Source: Bacteroidales bacterium (lineage in GTDB: Bacteria; Bacteroidota; Bacteroidia; Bacteroidales; Bacteroidaceae). From it: a DNA stretch of 61,165 nucleotides. Shown here one piece after another: positions 17,000 through 26,038 of this stretch. The stretch lies in NCBI GenBank assembly GCA_004552155.1, contig SFPF01000025.1, positions 1 through 61,165 on the forward strand. Direction: 5' to 3'. How positions within the stretch are numbered: position 1 is the first letter of the stretch; each line of letters begins with the position of its first letter. The notes under the pieces were generated by a model. It did not search any database, was not told where the DNA came from, and worked only from the letters and a program-made list of their open reading frames with translations. The position numbers were made by a program, and so were the translations under genes.

Positions 17000-18028
17000 T
17001 TATCTTGTGCAATAATACTCCGCGCTGTCTTCGCAGAGCAGGTGCTTGATTTCCTCCTCGGTCGGGAGATATGTCATGTATTTGGCAGCAAAAATCTGCT
17101 GCTCTCCTTCCGGCAGCGTGTATTTCACCACGGCATCGTTCTTTTCAGCGCAGAGCACAATACCGACAGGCGGATTGTCGCCGGGGTTCATCAGTTCGCG
17201 CGTATAATAATTGACATACATCTGCATCTGCCCCAAATCCTGATGCGTGAGTTCGTCCATTTTGAGGTCAATCAACACGTAGCAACGCGCCGGAATGTTG
17301 TAAAACACGAGGTCGATATAGAAATGCTTGTCTCCCAAGGTGATTCGTTTCTGCCGCGCCACGAACGAATAGCCGCGCCCCAGTTCCAGCAGAAAATGCT
17401 GCAACTTACTGATCAGCATCTGCTCAAGGTCGCCTTCAAGAAAATGTTCGCCCTGCTTAATTCCAAGAAACTCAAGGACAAAAGGGTCGTGGATAATTTC
17501 GCGGGGCTGTAAGGCCTTTGGGGCAGACTGCTCTATCTCTGCCTTTACCGCATCTTTGTCGCGGCTTGCCAGCATACGCTCATAATACATCGTATTGATT
17601 TGGCGTTCCAGTTGGCGCGTGCTCCAGTTTGCAGCGACGCACTCCTGCAAATAATAGTTGCGGGCGATTTCATTCTGCACGGTCAGCAATGCTCTCCAAT
17701 GCGTCCAACTCAATTGGTCACGCAGTGCGTGACCTTTTGGATAGAAGAGGTAGAATTGCCTCATAATCTTTAAGTTGGTGACCGTGAACCCGCTTCCGTA
17801 TTCCTTCATGAGGCGTTCGGAAAGGTTTTTAATCACCCCTTTCCCATATTTTGCCCTCTCTTTTCCTTGTTGTTCGTATTCCACAATATACTTCCCCACC
17901 TGCCAATATGCTTTGACCATAGTGGTATTGACAGTGCGGGCCACATGGCGTCGCGCATCGTCGAGCACTTGCTTTATCTGCGAGAAGAGCAGTCCGTCTT
18001 CCGTTGCAGGAGTTTGCTGTTGGTTCAT
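17000..18028 (-). CDS. DUF1016 (YhcG-type) PD-(D/E)XK nuclease family protein
   Basis: A 342-residue protein with an N-terminal helical DUF1016_N domain (VARTVNTTMVKAYWQVGKYIVEYEQQGKERAKYGKGVI, then RQFYLFYPKG and LSWTHWRALL) and a C-terminal PD-(D/E)XK-type domain (FYIDLVFYNIPARCYVLIDLKM, HQDLGQMQMYVNYYTREL). The Asp and the D-x-K residues of the nuclease core are visible. Such proteins are widespread, often near restriction systems or mobile DNA, and their role is uncertain. No restriction partner lies nearby. ATG at 18028 (MNQQQTPATEDG) is preferred to 18064, as the added residues are not conserved. Confidence 0.85.
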   Translation of the reverse strand: MNQQQTPATEDGLLFSQIKQVLDDARRHVARTVNTTMVKAYWQVGKYIVEYEQQGKERAKYGKGVIKNLSERLMKEYGSGFTVTNLKIMRQFYLFYPKGHALRDQLSWTHWRALLTVQNEIARNYYLQECVAANWSTRQLERQINTMYYERMLASRDKDAVKAEIEQSAPKALQPREIIHDPFVLEFLGIKQGEHFLEGDLEQMLISKLQHFLLELGRGYSFVARQKRITLGDKHFYIDLVFYNIPARCYVLIDLKMDELTHQDLGQMQMYVNYYTRELMNPGDNPPVGIVLCAEKNDAVVKYTLPEGEQQIFAAKYMTYLPTEEEIKHLLCEDSAEYYCTR

Positions 18029-18284
18029 ATCTTCATTATTGGGGCAAATCTGCTCGGAAAGCAAAATTAAGCAATGTTTTTATTCTCGTTGCATTTTATA
18101 GTAAGAAAAAGCGGGATTATGCACTAAAATCGGGATCTCCGAGGTTTTAGCGCGAATTGTCTCGCCATGCCGCCGCCGCTTGCACGCAGAAGCGCGCAAC
18201 GAGCCGCCTCAGACTTTTCACTATCTCGGAGCTATTTTTTCCTAAGCCCTTTATATTTTTCACCATCACGCAAGGAAAAGTTTG

Positions 18285-18362
18285 TTACAAAGTTTGTAAT
18301 ACATGTTACAAAGTTTCTAACACATATTACAAAGTTTGTAACGCGTGTTACAAACTTTGTAA
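18285..18362. repeat. Array 2 of four 15-bp palindromes at 21-bp spacing
   Basis: Units start at 18285, 18306, 18327 and 18348. As in array 1, unit 2 has TTTCTAA and unit 4 is the mirror form TTACAAACTTTGTAA. The surrounding gap (18029-18672) has otherwise only the 58-nt hairpin at 18590 and a TATTTTTG element at 18579-18586. Confidence 0.9.
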
Positions 18363-18589
18363 CAAAAACTTTCTTATAGGAGCGGAAAATTTATCAAGGA
18401 GATAGTGAAAAACATCTCCGAGAAAATAAAAAATTGCTGCCGCGAAGCGCCTGCGCCCTGCCGGGGAAACCGCGCCGCGCCGCCCACTCCGCGCGGCCGC
18501 TGCAAGCGTTTTGCGGCCTATCATATAGGATAATGGGAGTTTATTGCCTTGCAAAAGTGATAGTTCAAGAGAAATTGCTATTTTTGCAT

Positions 18590-18647
18590 AAGATTGGCTA
18601 CGCTCGGCAATTCAAATAAATTTGATTGCGCTCGCTTGCACAATCTT
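18590..18647. repeat. 58-nt hairpin element, copy 2
   Basis: Ends AAGATTG and CAATCTT are inverted copies. The inner blocks GCTCGGCAA and TTGCGCTCGCTTGCAC match copy 1 although the ends differ in sequence, so pairing is kept by compensating change. It lies just upstream of xth, between a possible -7 element and the start codon. Confidence 0.75.
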
Positions 18648-18672
18648 TGCAAAAGATATAAACTCACCTCTT

Positions 18673-19362
18673 ATGAAATTCATTTCTTGGAACGTCAACG
18701 GGCTCCGCGCCTGCGAAGGCAAGGGCTTCCGCGACATATTCAACAAACTCGATGCCGACTTCTTCTGCTTGCAGGAAACCAAACTGCAAGAGGGACAAAT
18801 AGACCTGCAATTTCCCGGCTACGAGTCCTACTGGGACTACGCCGAGAAAAAAGGCTATTCGGGCACGGCTATCTTCACGCGCCATAAGCCGCTGAGCGTT
18901 GCGCGCGGGCTGGGCATCGACGCGCACGACCACGAGGGACGCGCGCGCCGCCTGGACTACCGCATGGCGTGGGAGGACGACTTCCGCGCCTATCTCAAAT
19001 CGCTCGATGAGCGGAAACCGGTCGTAGTGTGCGGCGACCTGAACGTGGCCCACCAAGAAATCGACCTCAAAAACCCGAAGAGCAACCGCCGCAACGCGGG
19101 CTTCACCGACGAGGAGCGCGAAAAGTTCTCGCTCCTGCTCGAAGCGGGCTTCACCGACACATTCCGCTATTTCTATCCCGACAAGGAGGAGATTTATTCC
19201 TGGTGGTCGTACCGCTTCAAGGCACGCGAGAAAAACGCGGGCTGGCGCATCGACTATTTCCTCGCCTCCAACCGCTTGCAGCCGCAACTCCGAAGCGCCG
19301 CCATACACACGGAAATCTTCGGTTCCGACCATTGCCCGGTGGAGGTAGACATTGACCTTTAA
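18673..19362 (+). CDS. xth: Exodeoxyribonuclease III, internally shortened
   Basis: AP endonuclease and 3'-5' exonuclease of base excision repair. It starts MKFISWNVNGLRACEGKGF with the metal-binding Asn; FFCLQETKL carries the metal Glu; VVVCGDLNVAHQEIDL is the catalytic D-x-N; GSDHCPVEVDI is the terminal Asp-His. Between HDHEGR and RLDYRMAWEDDF about 24 residues of the family are missing in frame (junction about 18950), including the strand with the conserved YTPN Tyr of ExoIII. Length is 229 instead of about 252. The protein as written would probably be inactive. ATG at 18673 follows the hairpin repeat; sppA follows in the same direction. Confidence 0.9.
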   Translation: MKFISWNVNGLRACEGKGFRDIFNKLDADFFCLQETKLQEGQIDLQFPGYESYWDYAEKKGYSGTAIFTRHKPLSVARGLGIDAHDHEGRARRLDYRMAWEDDFRAYLKSLDERKPVVVCGDLNVAHQEIDLKNPKSNRRNAGFTDEEREKFSLLLEAGFTDTFRYFYPDKEEIYSWWSYRFKAREKNAGWRIDYFLASNRLQPQLRSAAIHTEIFGSDHCPVEVDIDL

Positions 19363-19416
19363 CCTTTCCCCGATATACAATATTATATATAGAGTCTATA
19401 GAATTCCCCCTTAGCT

Positions 19417-21135
19417 ATGAAACAATTTTTCAAAATGCTCCTCGCGTCGATGCTCGGCACGCTCTGCGTGTTCGCCTTCTTCGCATTCATGAGCTTCGTG
19501 ATGCTGGCAGCCATGATTGCCGCCGGCGGAAGCCAAACAAGCACCTCCGTCGACAAAGGCAGCGTGCTGCGCATCTCGCTCGATGCCACAGTGGAAGAAC
19601 GCGCCGCCGAGGCCAATCCTTTCGACGAATTTATGGGCAACGCCGCAGACCCAACGCTCGGCCTTGACGAAACCCTGAAAGCCATCAAACTGGCCAAGGA
19701 CAACAAGAACATCAGCGGCATCTACCTCGACGGCGGCGCGCTCGCCTCGGACTTTGCCTCGCTCGAAGAGCTCCACAAGGCGTTGCTCGACTTTAAGAAG
19801 TCGGGCAAGTTTATCGCCGCCTATGCCGACACCTATACGCAGGCGGGCTACTACCTCGCCGCCACGGCCGATGCCGTGATGCTCAACCCCTCGGGCATGG
19901 TGGACTGGCACGGACTTGCAGCCCAGCCCATGTTTTTCAAGGAGATGCTCGAGAAGATCGGCGTGAAGATGCAGGTGTTCCGCGTCGGCACGTACAAGAG
20001 TGCGGTGGAACCCTTCACGCAGACCGAAATGAGCCCCGCCAACCGCGAGCAGGTCACCTCTTACATCAACGACATCTGGAACACGATGTGCGCCGACGTG
20101 GCTGCCGACCGCAAACTCACGCCCGAGCGCATGAAAGAACTGGCCGACAACTACATCGGCTTTGCCGAAACGAAAGATTTCGTGGCTAACAAACTGGTCG
20201 ACACGCTCACCTATATCGACGGCGCACGCGCCAAACTGCGCACGCTCGCCAAGCAGGAGAACCTCCATCTCGTAAGCACCGCCGACGTGATTGCCGCAAG
20301 CGACAGCAAGGACAAGGGCGACGAAATAGCCGTCTACTACGCCTATGGCGACATTGTGGACGAGGCCGGAACGGCTTCGCTCATGGGCGGCGACAATGAG
20401 ATAGTGGGCAGCACGCTCGTAGAGGACTTCGACGAACTGGCAGAGGACGAAGACGTGAAAGCCGTGGTGATACGCATCAACTCGGGCGGCGGCAGCGCCT
20501 ATGCCTCCGAGCAAATCTGGCACGCCGTGGAACTCCTCAAAGCCAAAAAGCCCGTAGTGGTTTCGATGGGCGGCATGGCAGCCTCGGGCGGCTATTACAT
20601 GGCCTGCGGCGCCAATAAGATTTTCGCCGACCCCACCACGCTGACGGGCAGCATCGGCATCTTCGGCATGATTCCCGACGCCAGCGGCCTGCTCACCGAG
20701 AAACTCGGCCTGCACTTCGACGTGGCCAAGACGAGCGAGGCAGCCGATTTCGGCGCAGCGGGACGCCCGTTCAACGAAAAAGAATCGGCCGTGATGCAGG
20801 CCTACATCGAGCGCGGCTACAAACTTTTCCTCAGCCGCGTGGCAGCAGGGCGCAAGATGCCCGTCGCCGCCGTTGACTCCATTGCCCAAGGCCGCGTGTG
20901 GACGGGACGCCAGGCTCTGGCTATTAAGCTCGTGGACCAACTCGGCACGCTCGACGACGCTATCGCCGAAGCCGCCCGCCTCGCCAAGAGCAAGGAATAC
21001 TACACGGCGGACTACCCCGCCCCGTCCAACTGGATGGACAACCTCATGGACTCCACCAGCCTGCGCTTTGTGGGCAGCCTGAGCCGCCGGAACGCCCTGC
21101 AAGCACGCATTCCCTATCTGCCGAATATACAATAA
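19417..21135 (+). CDS. sppA: Signal peptide peptidase SppA, 67K type
   Basis: Inner-membrane serine protease that degrades cleaved signal peptides. One N-terminal membrane helix (LGTLCVFAFFAFMSFVMLAAMIA) is followed by two SppA/ClpP-like domains. The Lys of the dyad is K194 in VGTYKSAVEPFTQTEMS, and the Ser is S390 in VVSMGGMAASGGYYMACGAN, matching the spacing of E. coli SppA. The end NALQARIPYLPNIQ is conserved in Bacteroidales. Length is 572; just before the end, about 25 residues usually present after NWMDNLMDST seem to be absent. lpxK follows after 7 bases, an order usual in this group. Confidence 0.93.
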   Translation: MKQFFKMLLASMLGTLCVFAFFAFMSFVMLAAMIAAGGSQTSTSVDKGSVLRISLDATVEERAAEANPFDEFMGNAADPTLGLDETLKAIKLAKDNKNISGIYLDGGALASDFASLEELHKALLDFKKSGKFIAAYADTYTQAGYYLAATADAVMLNPSGMVDWHGLAAQPMFFKEMLEKIGVKMQVFRVGTYKSAVEPFTQTEMSPANREQVTSYINDIWNTMCADVAADRKLTPERMKELADNYIGFAETKDFVANKLVDTLTYIDGARAKLRTLAKQENLHLVSTADVIAASDSKDKGDEIAVYYAYGDIVDEAGTASLMGGDNEIVGSTLVEDFDELAEDEDVKAVVIRINSGGGSAYASEQIWHAVELLKAKKPVVVSMGGMAASGGYYMACGANKIFADPTTLTGSIGIFGMIPDASGLLTEKLGLHFDVAKTSEAADFGAAGRPFNEKESAVMQAYIERGYKLFLSRVAAGRKMPVAAVDSIAQGRVWTGRQALAIKLVDQLGTLDDAIAEAARLAKSKEYYTADYPAPSNWMDNLMDSTSLRFVGSLSRRNALQARIPYLPNIQ

Positions 21136-21142
21136 AATAGCG

Positions 21143-22204
21143 ATGCTCCGCCTGCTGTTGCCGCTCTCGTGGATGTACGCCGCCATTATGGGCATACGCA
21201 ATATGCTCTTCGACAAGGGCGTATTGAAGCAAACGGCGTGCGGCGTGCCTTCCATCTGCGTAGGCAACCTCGCCGTGGGCGGCACGGGCAAGACGCCGCA
21301 TACGGAATACCTCGTGCGCCTGCTCGCAGCGCAAGGACTGCGCACCGCCATGCTCTCGCGCGGCTACGGACGATGCACGAAAGGCTTCATTGAAGCCACG
21401 GCGGCAAGCACGGGCGCGGAAGTGGGCGACGAACCGTTGCAGGTGAAGCAGAAGTTTCCCGCCACGCGCGTTGCCGTGTGCGAAAGCCGCGTGGAAGGCT
21501 GCAAGAAACTACTGCAAACGCCCGCAGGCACAGAGCCGCAAGCCATTGTGCTCGACGATGCCTATCAACACCGCTACATCAAGGCAGGGCTTTACCTTTT
21601 GCTCACCGATTACAGCAACCTCTTCACCCGCGACTGCGTGCTTCCTGCCGGCCGGCTGCGCGAAAGCCGCAGTGGAGCGCGGCGTGCCGATGCTGTCATC
21701 GTGACCAAATGTCCCGAGCAACTGGGCGAGGAAGAGCGGGCAGGCATCAGGCGCGAAATAGCGCGCTACACCGACGCCCCGGCTTTCTTCTCCTCCGTAG
21801 GCTACGGCGCGCCCCGGCCCGGCTTTGCCGAGACCCCGGAATGGCAGAGCGCAGGCAAGGCGAGGCATGTGCTATTGGTGTGCGGCATCGCCCGCCCCGA
21901 GCCGTTCATTGCCCGCTGGAAAGCGCAGGCCGAAAAAGTGGAGGTGATGCGCTATCCCGACCACCACGCTTTCACGCCCGAGGAAGTCCGGCAGATGGCA
22001 GAGGCGGCGGAAGAGGCAAGCATCATCGTCACCACAGAAAAGGACATGATGCGCCTCAAAACCCTCCTCCTACCCCTCGAAATAAAGAAAAAGCTGTATT
22101 ACCAGCCCATAGAAATAACTTTCTCAGATTCAGAAAAACAGAAATTCAACAACCTTATTCTCAACTATGTTGCAAGCCATTCAAGAAACCGCCGCGTGGA
22201 TTAA
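21143..22204 (+). CDS. lpxK: Tetraacyldisaccharide 4'-kinase LpxK
   Basis: Phosphorylates the 4' position of the lipid A disaccharide using ATP. It is attached to the inner membrane by an N-terminal hydrophobic segment (LLLPLSWMYAAIMGIRNMLF). The P-loop GGTGKT is at residues 46-51; MLSRGYGR, GDEPLQ and VLDDAYQHRYI (the catalytic Asp region) are present, then the second lobe with YPDHHAFTPEEV and TTEKDMMRL. 353 residues, normal length. The last 38 bases overlap the next gene, which indicates translational coupling in a sppA - lpxK - nucleoside phosphorylase transcript. Confidence 0.94.
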   Translation: MLRLLLPLSWMYAAIMGIRNMLFDKGVLKQTACGVPSICVGNLAVGGTGKTPHTEYLVRLLAAQGLRTAMLSRGYGRCTKGFIEATAASTGAEVGDEPLQVKQKFPATRVAVCESRVEGCKKLLQTPAGTEPQAIVLDDAYQHRYIKAGLYLLLTDYSNLFTRDCVLPAGRLRESRSGARRADAVIVTKCPEQLGEEERAGIRREIARYTDAPAFFSSVGYGAPRPGFAETPEWQSAGKARHVLLVCGIARPEPFIARWKAQAEKVEVMRYPDHHAFTPEEVRQMAEAAEEASIIVTTEKDMMRLKTLLLPLEIKKKLYYQPIEITFSDSEKQKFNNLILNYVASHSRNRRVD

Positions 22205-22976
22205 AAGCCACACCGCGCTCCGTCCCGAAACCGCCATCGTGCTCGGCACAGGCCTTGGCCGTTTGGCCGAAGAGATAGAAATCGTTGACGCATTCCCTTA
22301 CAACGAAATCCCCCACTTTCCTGTCAGCACCGTCGAGGGACACAGCGGCCGCCTGCTCTTTGGCCGTCTCGGCGGCAAGGAAGTGATGGCGCTCGAAGGA
22401 CGTTTCCACTACTACGAGGGCTATACGATGAAAGAGGTGACCTATCCCGAACGCGTGATGCACGAGTTGGGCATCAAGAACTTCTTTGTGAGCAATGCCT
22501 CCGGTGGCGTCAATCCCGACTTTGAAATAGGCGACATGATGCTGATTACCGACCACATCAACTTCCTCCCCGAGCACCCCCTGCGCGGCAAGAACTTCCC
22601 CTACGGCCCGCGCTTTCTCGACATGAGCGAAGCCTACGACAAGCAATTCCTCGCCCTCGCCCGCGAAATTGCCAAGGAGAAAGGCATCCGAGTGGTGGAA
22701 GGCGTGTATCTCGCCAACCAGGGACCCACTTACGAAACGCCGACAGAATATAAGATGTACCGCCGTCTCGGCGCAGATGCCGTGGGCATGAGCACGGTGC
22801 CCGAAGTCATCGTGGCACGCCACTGCGGCATGCGCGTCTTCGGCATCAGCATCATCACCGACCTCGGCGTAGAAGGAAAAATCGTGGAGGTGACGCACGA
22901 GGAGGTGCAGAAGGCCGCCAACGCCGTGCAGCCGCTCATGGCCGAAATCTTCCGCAGCATCATCGCACGCATATAA
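22167..22976 (+). CDS. Purine nucleoside phosphorylase
   Basis: Splits purine nucleosides to base and (deoxy)ribose-1-phosphate. The 269-residue trimeric-type PNP shows ETAIVLGTGLGRLAEEI, VEGHSGRLLFGRLGGKEVMALEGRFHYYEGY (phosphate and sugar site), FFVSNASGGVNPDFEIGDMMLITDHIN and GPTYETPTEYKMYRRLGADAVGMSTVPEVI with the Glu and Asn-type purine contacts of the family. ATG at 22167 lies inside the end of lpxK. The DUF554 gene starts 10 bases downstream. Confidence 0.94.
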   Translation: MLQAIQETAAWIKSHTALRPETAIVLGTGLGRLAEEIEIVDAFPYNEIPHFPVSTVEGHSGRLLFGRLGGKEVMALEGRFHYYEGYTMKEVTYPERVMHELGIKNFFVSNASGGVNPDFEIGDMMLITDHINFLPEHPLRGKNFPYGPRFLDMSEAYDKQFLALAREIAKEKGIRVVEGVYLANQGPTYETPTEYKMYRRLGADAVGMSTVPEVIVARHCGMRVFGISIITDLGVEGKIVEVTHEEVQKAANAVQPLMAEIFRSIIARI

Positions 22977-22985
22977 TTTATTGCC

Positions 22986-23669
22986 ATGCTTGCCATCATC
23001 TTCAACGCCCTTGCGGCAATCATCGGCAGTGCCATCGGAGCAATAGCCCGCAAAGGCATCAAGGAGAAATACATCAACGTGCTCAACACGGCGATGGGCT
23101 TGGCGGCCCTCGTGCTGGGCATCAACGTGGCCATGACCAATATGGGCAACAGCAAGTACCCCGTGCTCTTTATCTTCTGCCTCGCCCTCGGCGGACTGCT
23201 CGGCACCGTGCTCAAGCTCGACCAGCGCATGGAAAGCGCCACGCGCCGCATGTCCACCTCCAACCTCGTGGAAGGCATCACCACCGGCGTGCTGCTCTGC
23301 TGCGTGGGCACGCTCTCGATGATGGGCCCCGTGCTGAGCGCGCTCTACGGGGATAACACTTATCTGATGACCGCCGCCACGCTCAATCTCGTCACGATGA
23401 TCGTGCTTGCTTCGAGCTACGGCTTCGGCACCGCCGTGACGGGCATCGTCATCTTCGTGTGGCAGGCGAGCATCTACGGCATCGCGAAAGTTTCGCAAAC
23501 GTTCATCTCCGAACAGCTTATCACAGAAGTGTCGGTGGTGGGCGGCGTGCTCATTGCCGCCTCAGGCCTGGGCGTGCTCAACATCAAGGACTGCAAGACC
23601 ATCAACCTCCTGCCCGCCCTCGTGATGCCCATGCTGTTCTTCCTTATCAAAAACCTCTTAGGAATATAA
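22986..23669 (+). CDS. DUF554 family membrane protein
   Basis: A 227-residue integral membrane protein of unknown function (YdfK type). About six to seven hydrophobic segments are visible, starting MLAIIFNALAAIIGSAIGAIARKG. The family signature GITTGVLLCCVGTLSMMGPVLSAL and a final hydrophobic segment (LLPALVMPMLFFLIKNLLGI) are present. It is placed between nucleoside phosphorylase and purA with short gaps, which hints at a link with purine metabolism or only shared transcription. Confidence 0.88.
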   Translation: MLAIIFNALAAIIGSAIGAIARKGIKEKYINVLNTAMGLAALVLGINVAMTNMGNSKYPVLFIFCLALGGLLGTVLKLDQRMESATRRMSTSNLVEGITTGVLLCCVGTLSMMGPVLSALYGDNTYLMTAATLNLVTMIVLASSYGFGTAVTGIVIFVWQASIYGIAKVSQTFISEQLITEVSVVGGVLIAASGLGVLNIKDCKTINLLPALVMPMLFFLIKNLLGI

Positions 23670-23688
23670 TAATTAAAACATACAAAAC

Positions 23689-24957
23689 ATGACAAAGGGA
23701 AAAGTTGATGCCCTGCTGGGCATTGTTTTCGGCGACGAAGGCAAAGGCAAGGTCGTGGATTTCTTCACGCCGCGCTACGACGTAGTCGCCCGCTTTGCCG
23801 GAGGCCCCAACGCCGGCCACACCATTATCTTCGACGGAAAGAAATTCGTGCTGCGCTCCATTCCGTCGGGCATCTTCGATGAAGGCAAAACGAATATCAT
23901 AGGCAACGGCTGCGTCATCGCACCCGACCTCTTCATGGCAGAAGCACGCGAACTCGAAGCCGCCGGCTACGACATCGCCCCACGCCTCCACATCAGCCGC
24001 CGCGCCCATCTCATTCTGCCTACCCACCGCGTGCTCGACCGCGCCTACGAGGCCGCCAAGGGCAAGAACAAGGTAGGCACCACGGGCAAGGGCATCGGTC
24101 CGGCTTACAGCGACAAGGCCGCCCGCGTGGGCCTGCGTGTCGGCGACATCGAAGAGAACTTTGAAGAGAAATACCGTGCGCTCAAAGAGCGTCACGAACA
24201 AATTCTTCGCGACCTGCATTATACGGATTACGACATCGCGGAAGAAGAAAAACTGTGGATGGAGGGCGTGGAATACATGCGCCGCTTCAAACTCTCTAAC
24301 ACCGAGGCAGAAATCAACCGCGCCCTCACCGAAGGAAAGTCTGTGCTTGCCGAGGGAGCGCAAGGCTCATTGCTCGACATCGACCACGGCACCTATCCTT
24401 TCGTGTCCTCTTCCAGCACCACCGCCGGCGGCGTTTGCACCGGCCTGGGCGTAGCCCCCAATACGATTGACCGCGTATTCGGCATCTTCAAAGCATACAG
24501 CACGCGCGTAGGCTCTGGCCCATTCCCTGTGGAACTGTTTGACGAGACGGGCGAAACGCTCCGCCGCATCGGTCACGAGTACGGCGCGGTGACGGGCCGC
24601 AACCGCCGCTGCGGCTGGATTGACCTCGTGGCCCTGAAATATGCCATCATGATAAATGGCGTGACCGACCTCGTGATGATGAAGGGCGACGTGCTCGACG
24701 AGTTCGAAACCATTAAAGTCTGCACCGCTTACAAGAAGGGCGACGAAGTGGTGACGGAAATGCCTTACGACACCGAGGGCTACGAAGCCGTGTACGAGGA
24801 ACTCCCCGGCTGGCAGACACCGCTCACGGAAATACGCGAGGAAAAGGACTTCCCGCCCGCCTTCTCCGCCTACATCGCTTATCTTGAAAAGCAACTCGCC
24901 GTCCGTATCTCTATCGTCAGCGTAGGACCGGACAGAGAGGCAACGATTATCAGATAA
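23689..24957 (+). CDS. purA: Adenylosuccinate synthase
   Basis: Joins IMP and aspartate with GTP hydrolysis, the first step from IMP to AMP. GIVFGDEGKGKVVDFF is the GTP-binding loop with catalytic Asp, GGPNAGHTI holds the catalytic His, VGTTGKGIGPAYSDKAAR and GAQGSLLDIDHGTYPFVSSSSTT are signature segments, and TGRNRRCGWIDLV lies in the aspartate/GTP region. 422 residues, complete. A strong terminator follows at 24982. Together with the upstream phosphorylase it gives this stretch a purine-salvage character. Confidence 0.95.
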   Translation: MTKGKVDALLGIVFGDEGKGKVVDFFTPRYDVVARFAGGPNAGHTIIFDGKKFVLRSIPSGIFDEGKTNIIGNGCVIAPDLFMAEARELEAAGYDIAPRLHISRRAHLILPTHRVLDRAYEAAKGKNKVGTTGKGIGPAYSDKAARVGLRVGDIEENFEEKYRALKERHEQILRDLHYTDYDIAEEEKLWMEGVEYMRRFKLSNTEAEINRALTEGKSVLAEGAQGSLLDIDHGTYPFVSSSSTTAGGVCTGLGVAPNTIDRVFGIFKAYSTRVGSGPFPVELFDETGETLRRIGHEYGAVTGRNRRCGWIDLVALKYAIMINGVTDLVMMKGDVLDEFETIKVCTAYKKGDEVVTEMPYDTEGYEAVYEELPGWQTPLTEIREEKDFPPAFSAYIAYLEKQLAVRISIVSVGPDREATIIR

Positions 24958-24981
24958 TACCCTTTTACCGATACATTAAAG

Positions 24982-25020
24982 CGGCGCACAATGCTTTTGT
25001 CTGCATTGTGCGCCGTTATT
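24982..25020. terminator. Terminator after purA
   Basis: A perfect 13-bp stem (24982-24994 with 25003-25015) with an 8-nt loop, followed by TTATTCTGTTT. It lies between the convergent purA and TetR genes. Confidence 0.82.
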
Positions 25021-25072
25021 CTGTTTATTAAAATATTGCAGTCCGCTGCCTGCAAAGAATATATTGGGAAAA

Positions 25073-25741
25073 CTACAGCTGCTCTGCCTGCAAGATTTTC
25101 TCTAATATATTGTCCATGTAACGCGCCCCCTCAGGCGTGGCGCAGCCACGGATATAAACGATGACGATGTTGTAGAAAAGAGATTTGAGCGGGCATCCTC
25201 GGCCTATTTCTTCCATAGCGCGGTAATTGAGCGTACGGGCAATTTGGCGGTAAACGAGCGTGAAATTTACGTCGGGGCGGAAAAATCCCTGCGCCACGCC
25301 GCGTTGCAAAAACGCCACAGCGGCTGCCTCGTGCTCTCTGCTGCGCTTCTCGAAATAGGCCACGGCAGCGGGATACTTATGTAGTTCGATAAAAAAATCT
25401 GGATTGATGCCGCTGAACATACGCATGCTGTCGGCAAACTCGCCGAGTATGATTTCGAGCACGTTGTCGGTCTCTGCGAGACGTTCTTGCATACACCGCT
25501 CTTTGCGTTCGTCTTGAAGGCGCAGCCCGGCAAGGAGCAGCGCGGCCTTGTCTGCAAAGAGTTCATAGAGGGTGCGCTTCGACATTTTCAGGGCATCGGC
25601 GATGCTATCCATCGTAACGCTTTTGATGCCATGCGCCTGAAACATGCGCATCGCCTGCTCTATCACGCGCAGGCGCACCTCTTCTTTATGCGTGCCGCCG
25701 ATGCTGGCGGGCTTTGCTGTTGTAGCGGTCTTTTTTTCCAT
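25073..25741 (-). CDS. TetR/AcrR family transcriptional regulator
   Basis: A 222-residue repressor-type protein. The N-terminal helix-turn-helix reads VIEQAMRMFQAHGIKSVTMDSIADALKMSKRTLYELFADKAALL, the standard TetR motif. The rest is an all-helical ligand domain with RTLNYRAMEEIGRG and a C-terminal helix EGARYMDNILEKIL. The ligand is not predictable. Its own promoter (25770-25800) points away from PadR. TetR genes in this group often control TolC/HlyD/ABC efflux operons; the damaged efflux locus at 35-38 kb is too far away to be a clear target. Confidence 0.9.
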   Translation of the reverse strand: MEKKTATTAKPASIGGTHKEEVRLRVIEQAMRMFQAHGIKSVTMDSIADALKMSKRTLYELFADKAALLLAGLRLQDERKERCMQERLAETDNVLEIILGEFADSMRMFSGINPDFFIELHKYPAAVAYFEKRSREHEAAAVAFLQRGVAQGFFRPDVNFTLVYRQIARTLNYRAMEEIGRGCPLKSLFYNIVIVYIRGCATPEGARYMDNILEKILQAEQL

Positions 25742-25769
25742 AAAAAGCTTTCCCGTGGATTATCGGCTG

Positions 25770-25800
25770 CAAAGTTACAAAAATAAACTATCTTGGCAAA
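25770..25800 (-). promoter_or_regulatory. Promoter of the TetR gene
   Basis: On the minus strand TTTG (25800-25797), a 19-base spacer and TAACTTTG (25777-25770), a full match to the Bacteroidetes consensus, about 30 bases before the ATG. Confidence 0.78.
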
Positions 25801-25943
25801 AATAGTTTTCTCATGCCGCGCATCATATAGGAAAAAGAAGCAGGAGCAAAGCATAAAGAAATGAAATATATTGGCAAAGACACATATATCCTGCTTGAAA
25901 TATTAAATTTATACTAATAAATAAGATTTTCTTAGTACTTTGC

Positions 25944-25975
25944 TTTGCAAGGTACTTATCTTTTGCATACTTTTG
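25944..25975 (+). promoter_or_regulatory. Promoter of the padR-pspC pair
   Basis: TTTG at 25944-25947, a 20-base spacer and TACTTTTG at 25968-25975. The predicted leader is about 55 bases. The TTTGC(A/C) words are repeated in this stretch, so an alternative -7 one unit upstream is possible. Confidence 0.65.
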
Positions 25976-26038
25976 CGGCAGATAGTTGATACTGCCCCGC
26001 GGCCGGGGGCGAATTTATTACCGATACGCTCAAGGATT

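Noticed and set aside
18285..18362. CRISPR array
   Set aside because: Units are 15 bp and spacers only 6 nt and low in complexity, with no cas genes in the window.
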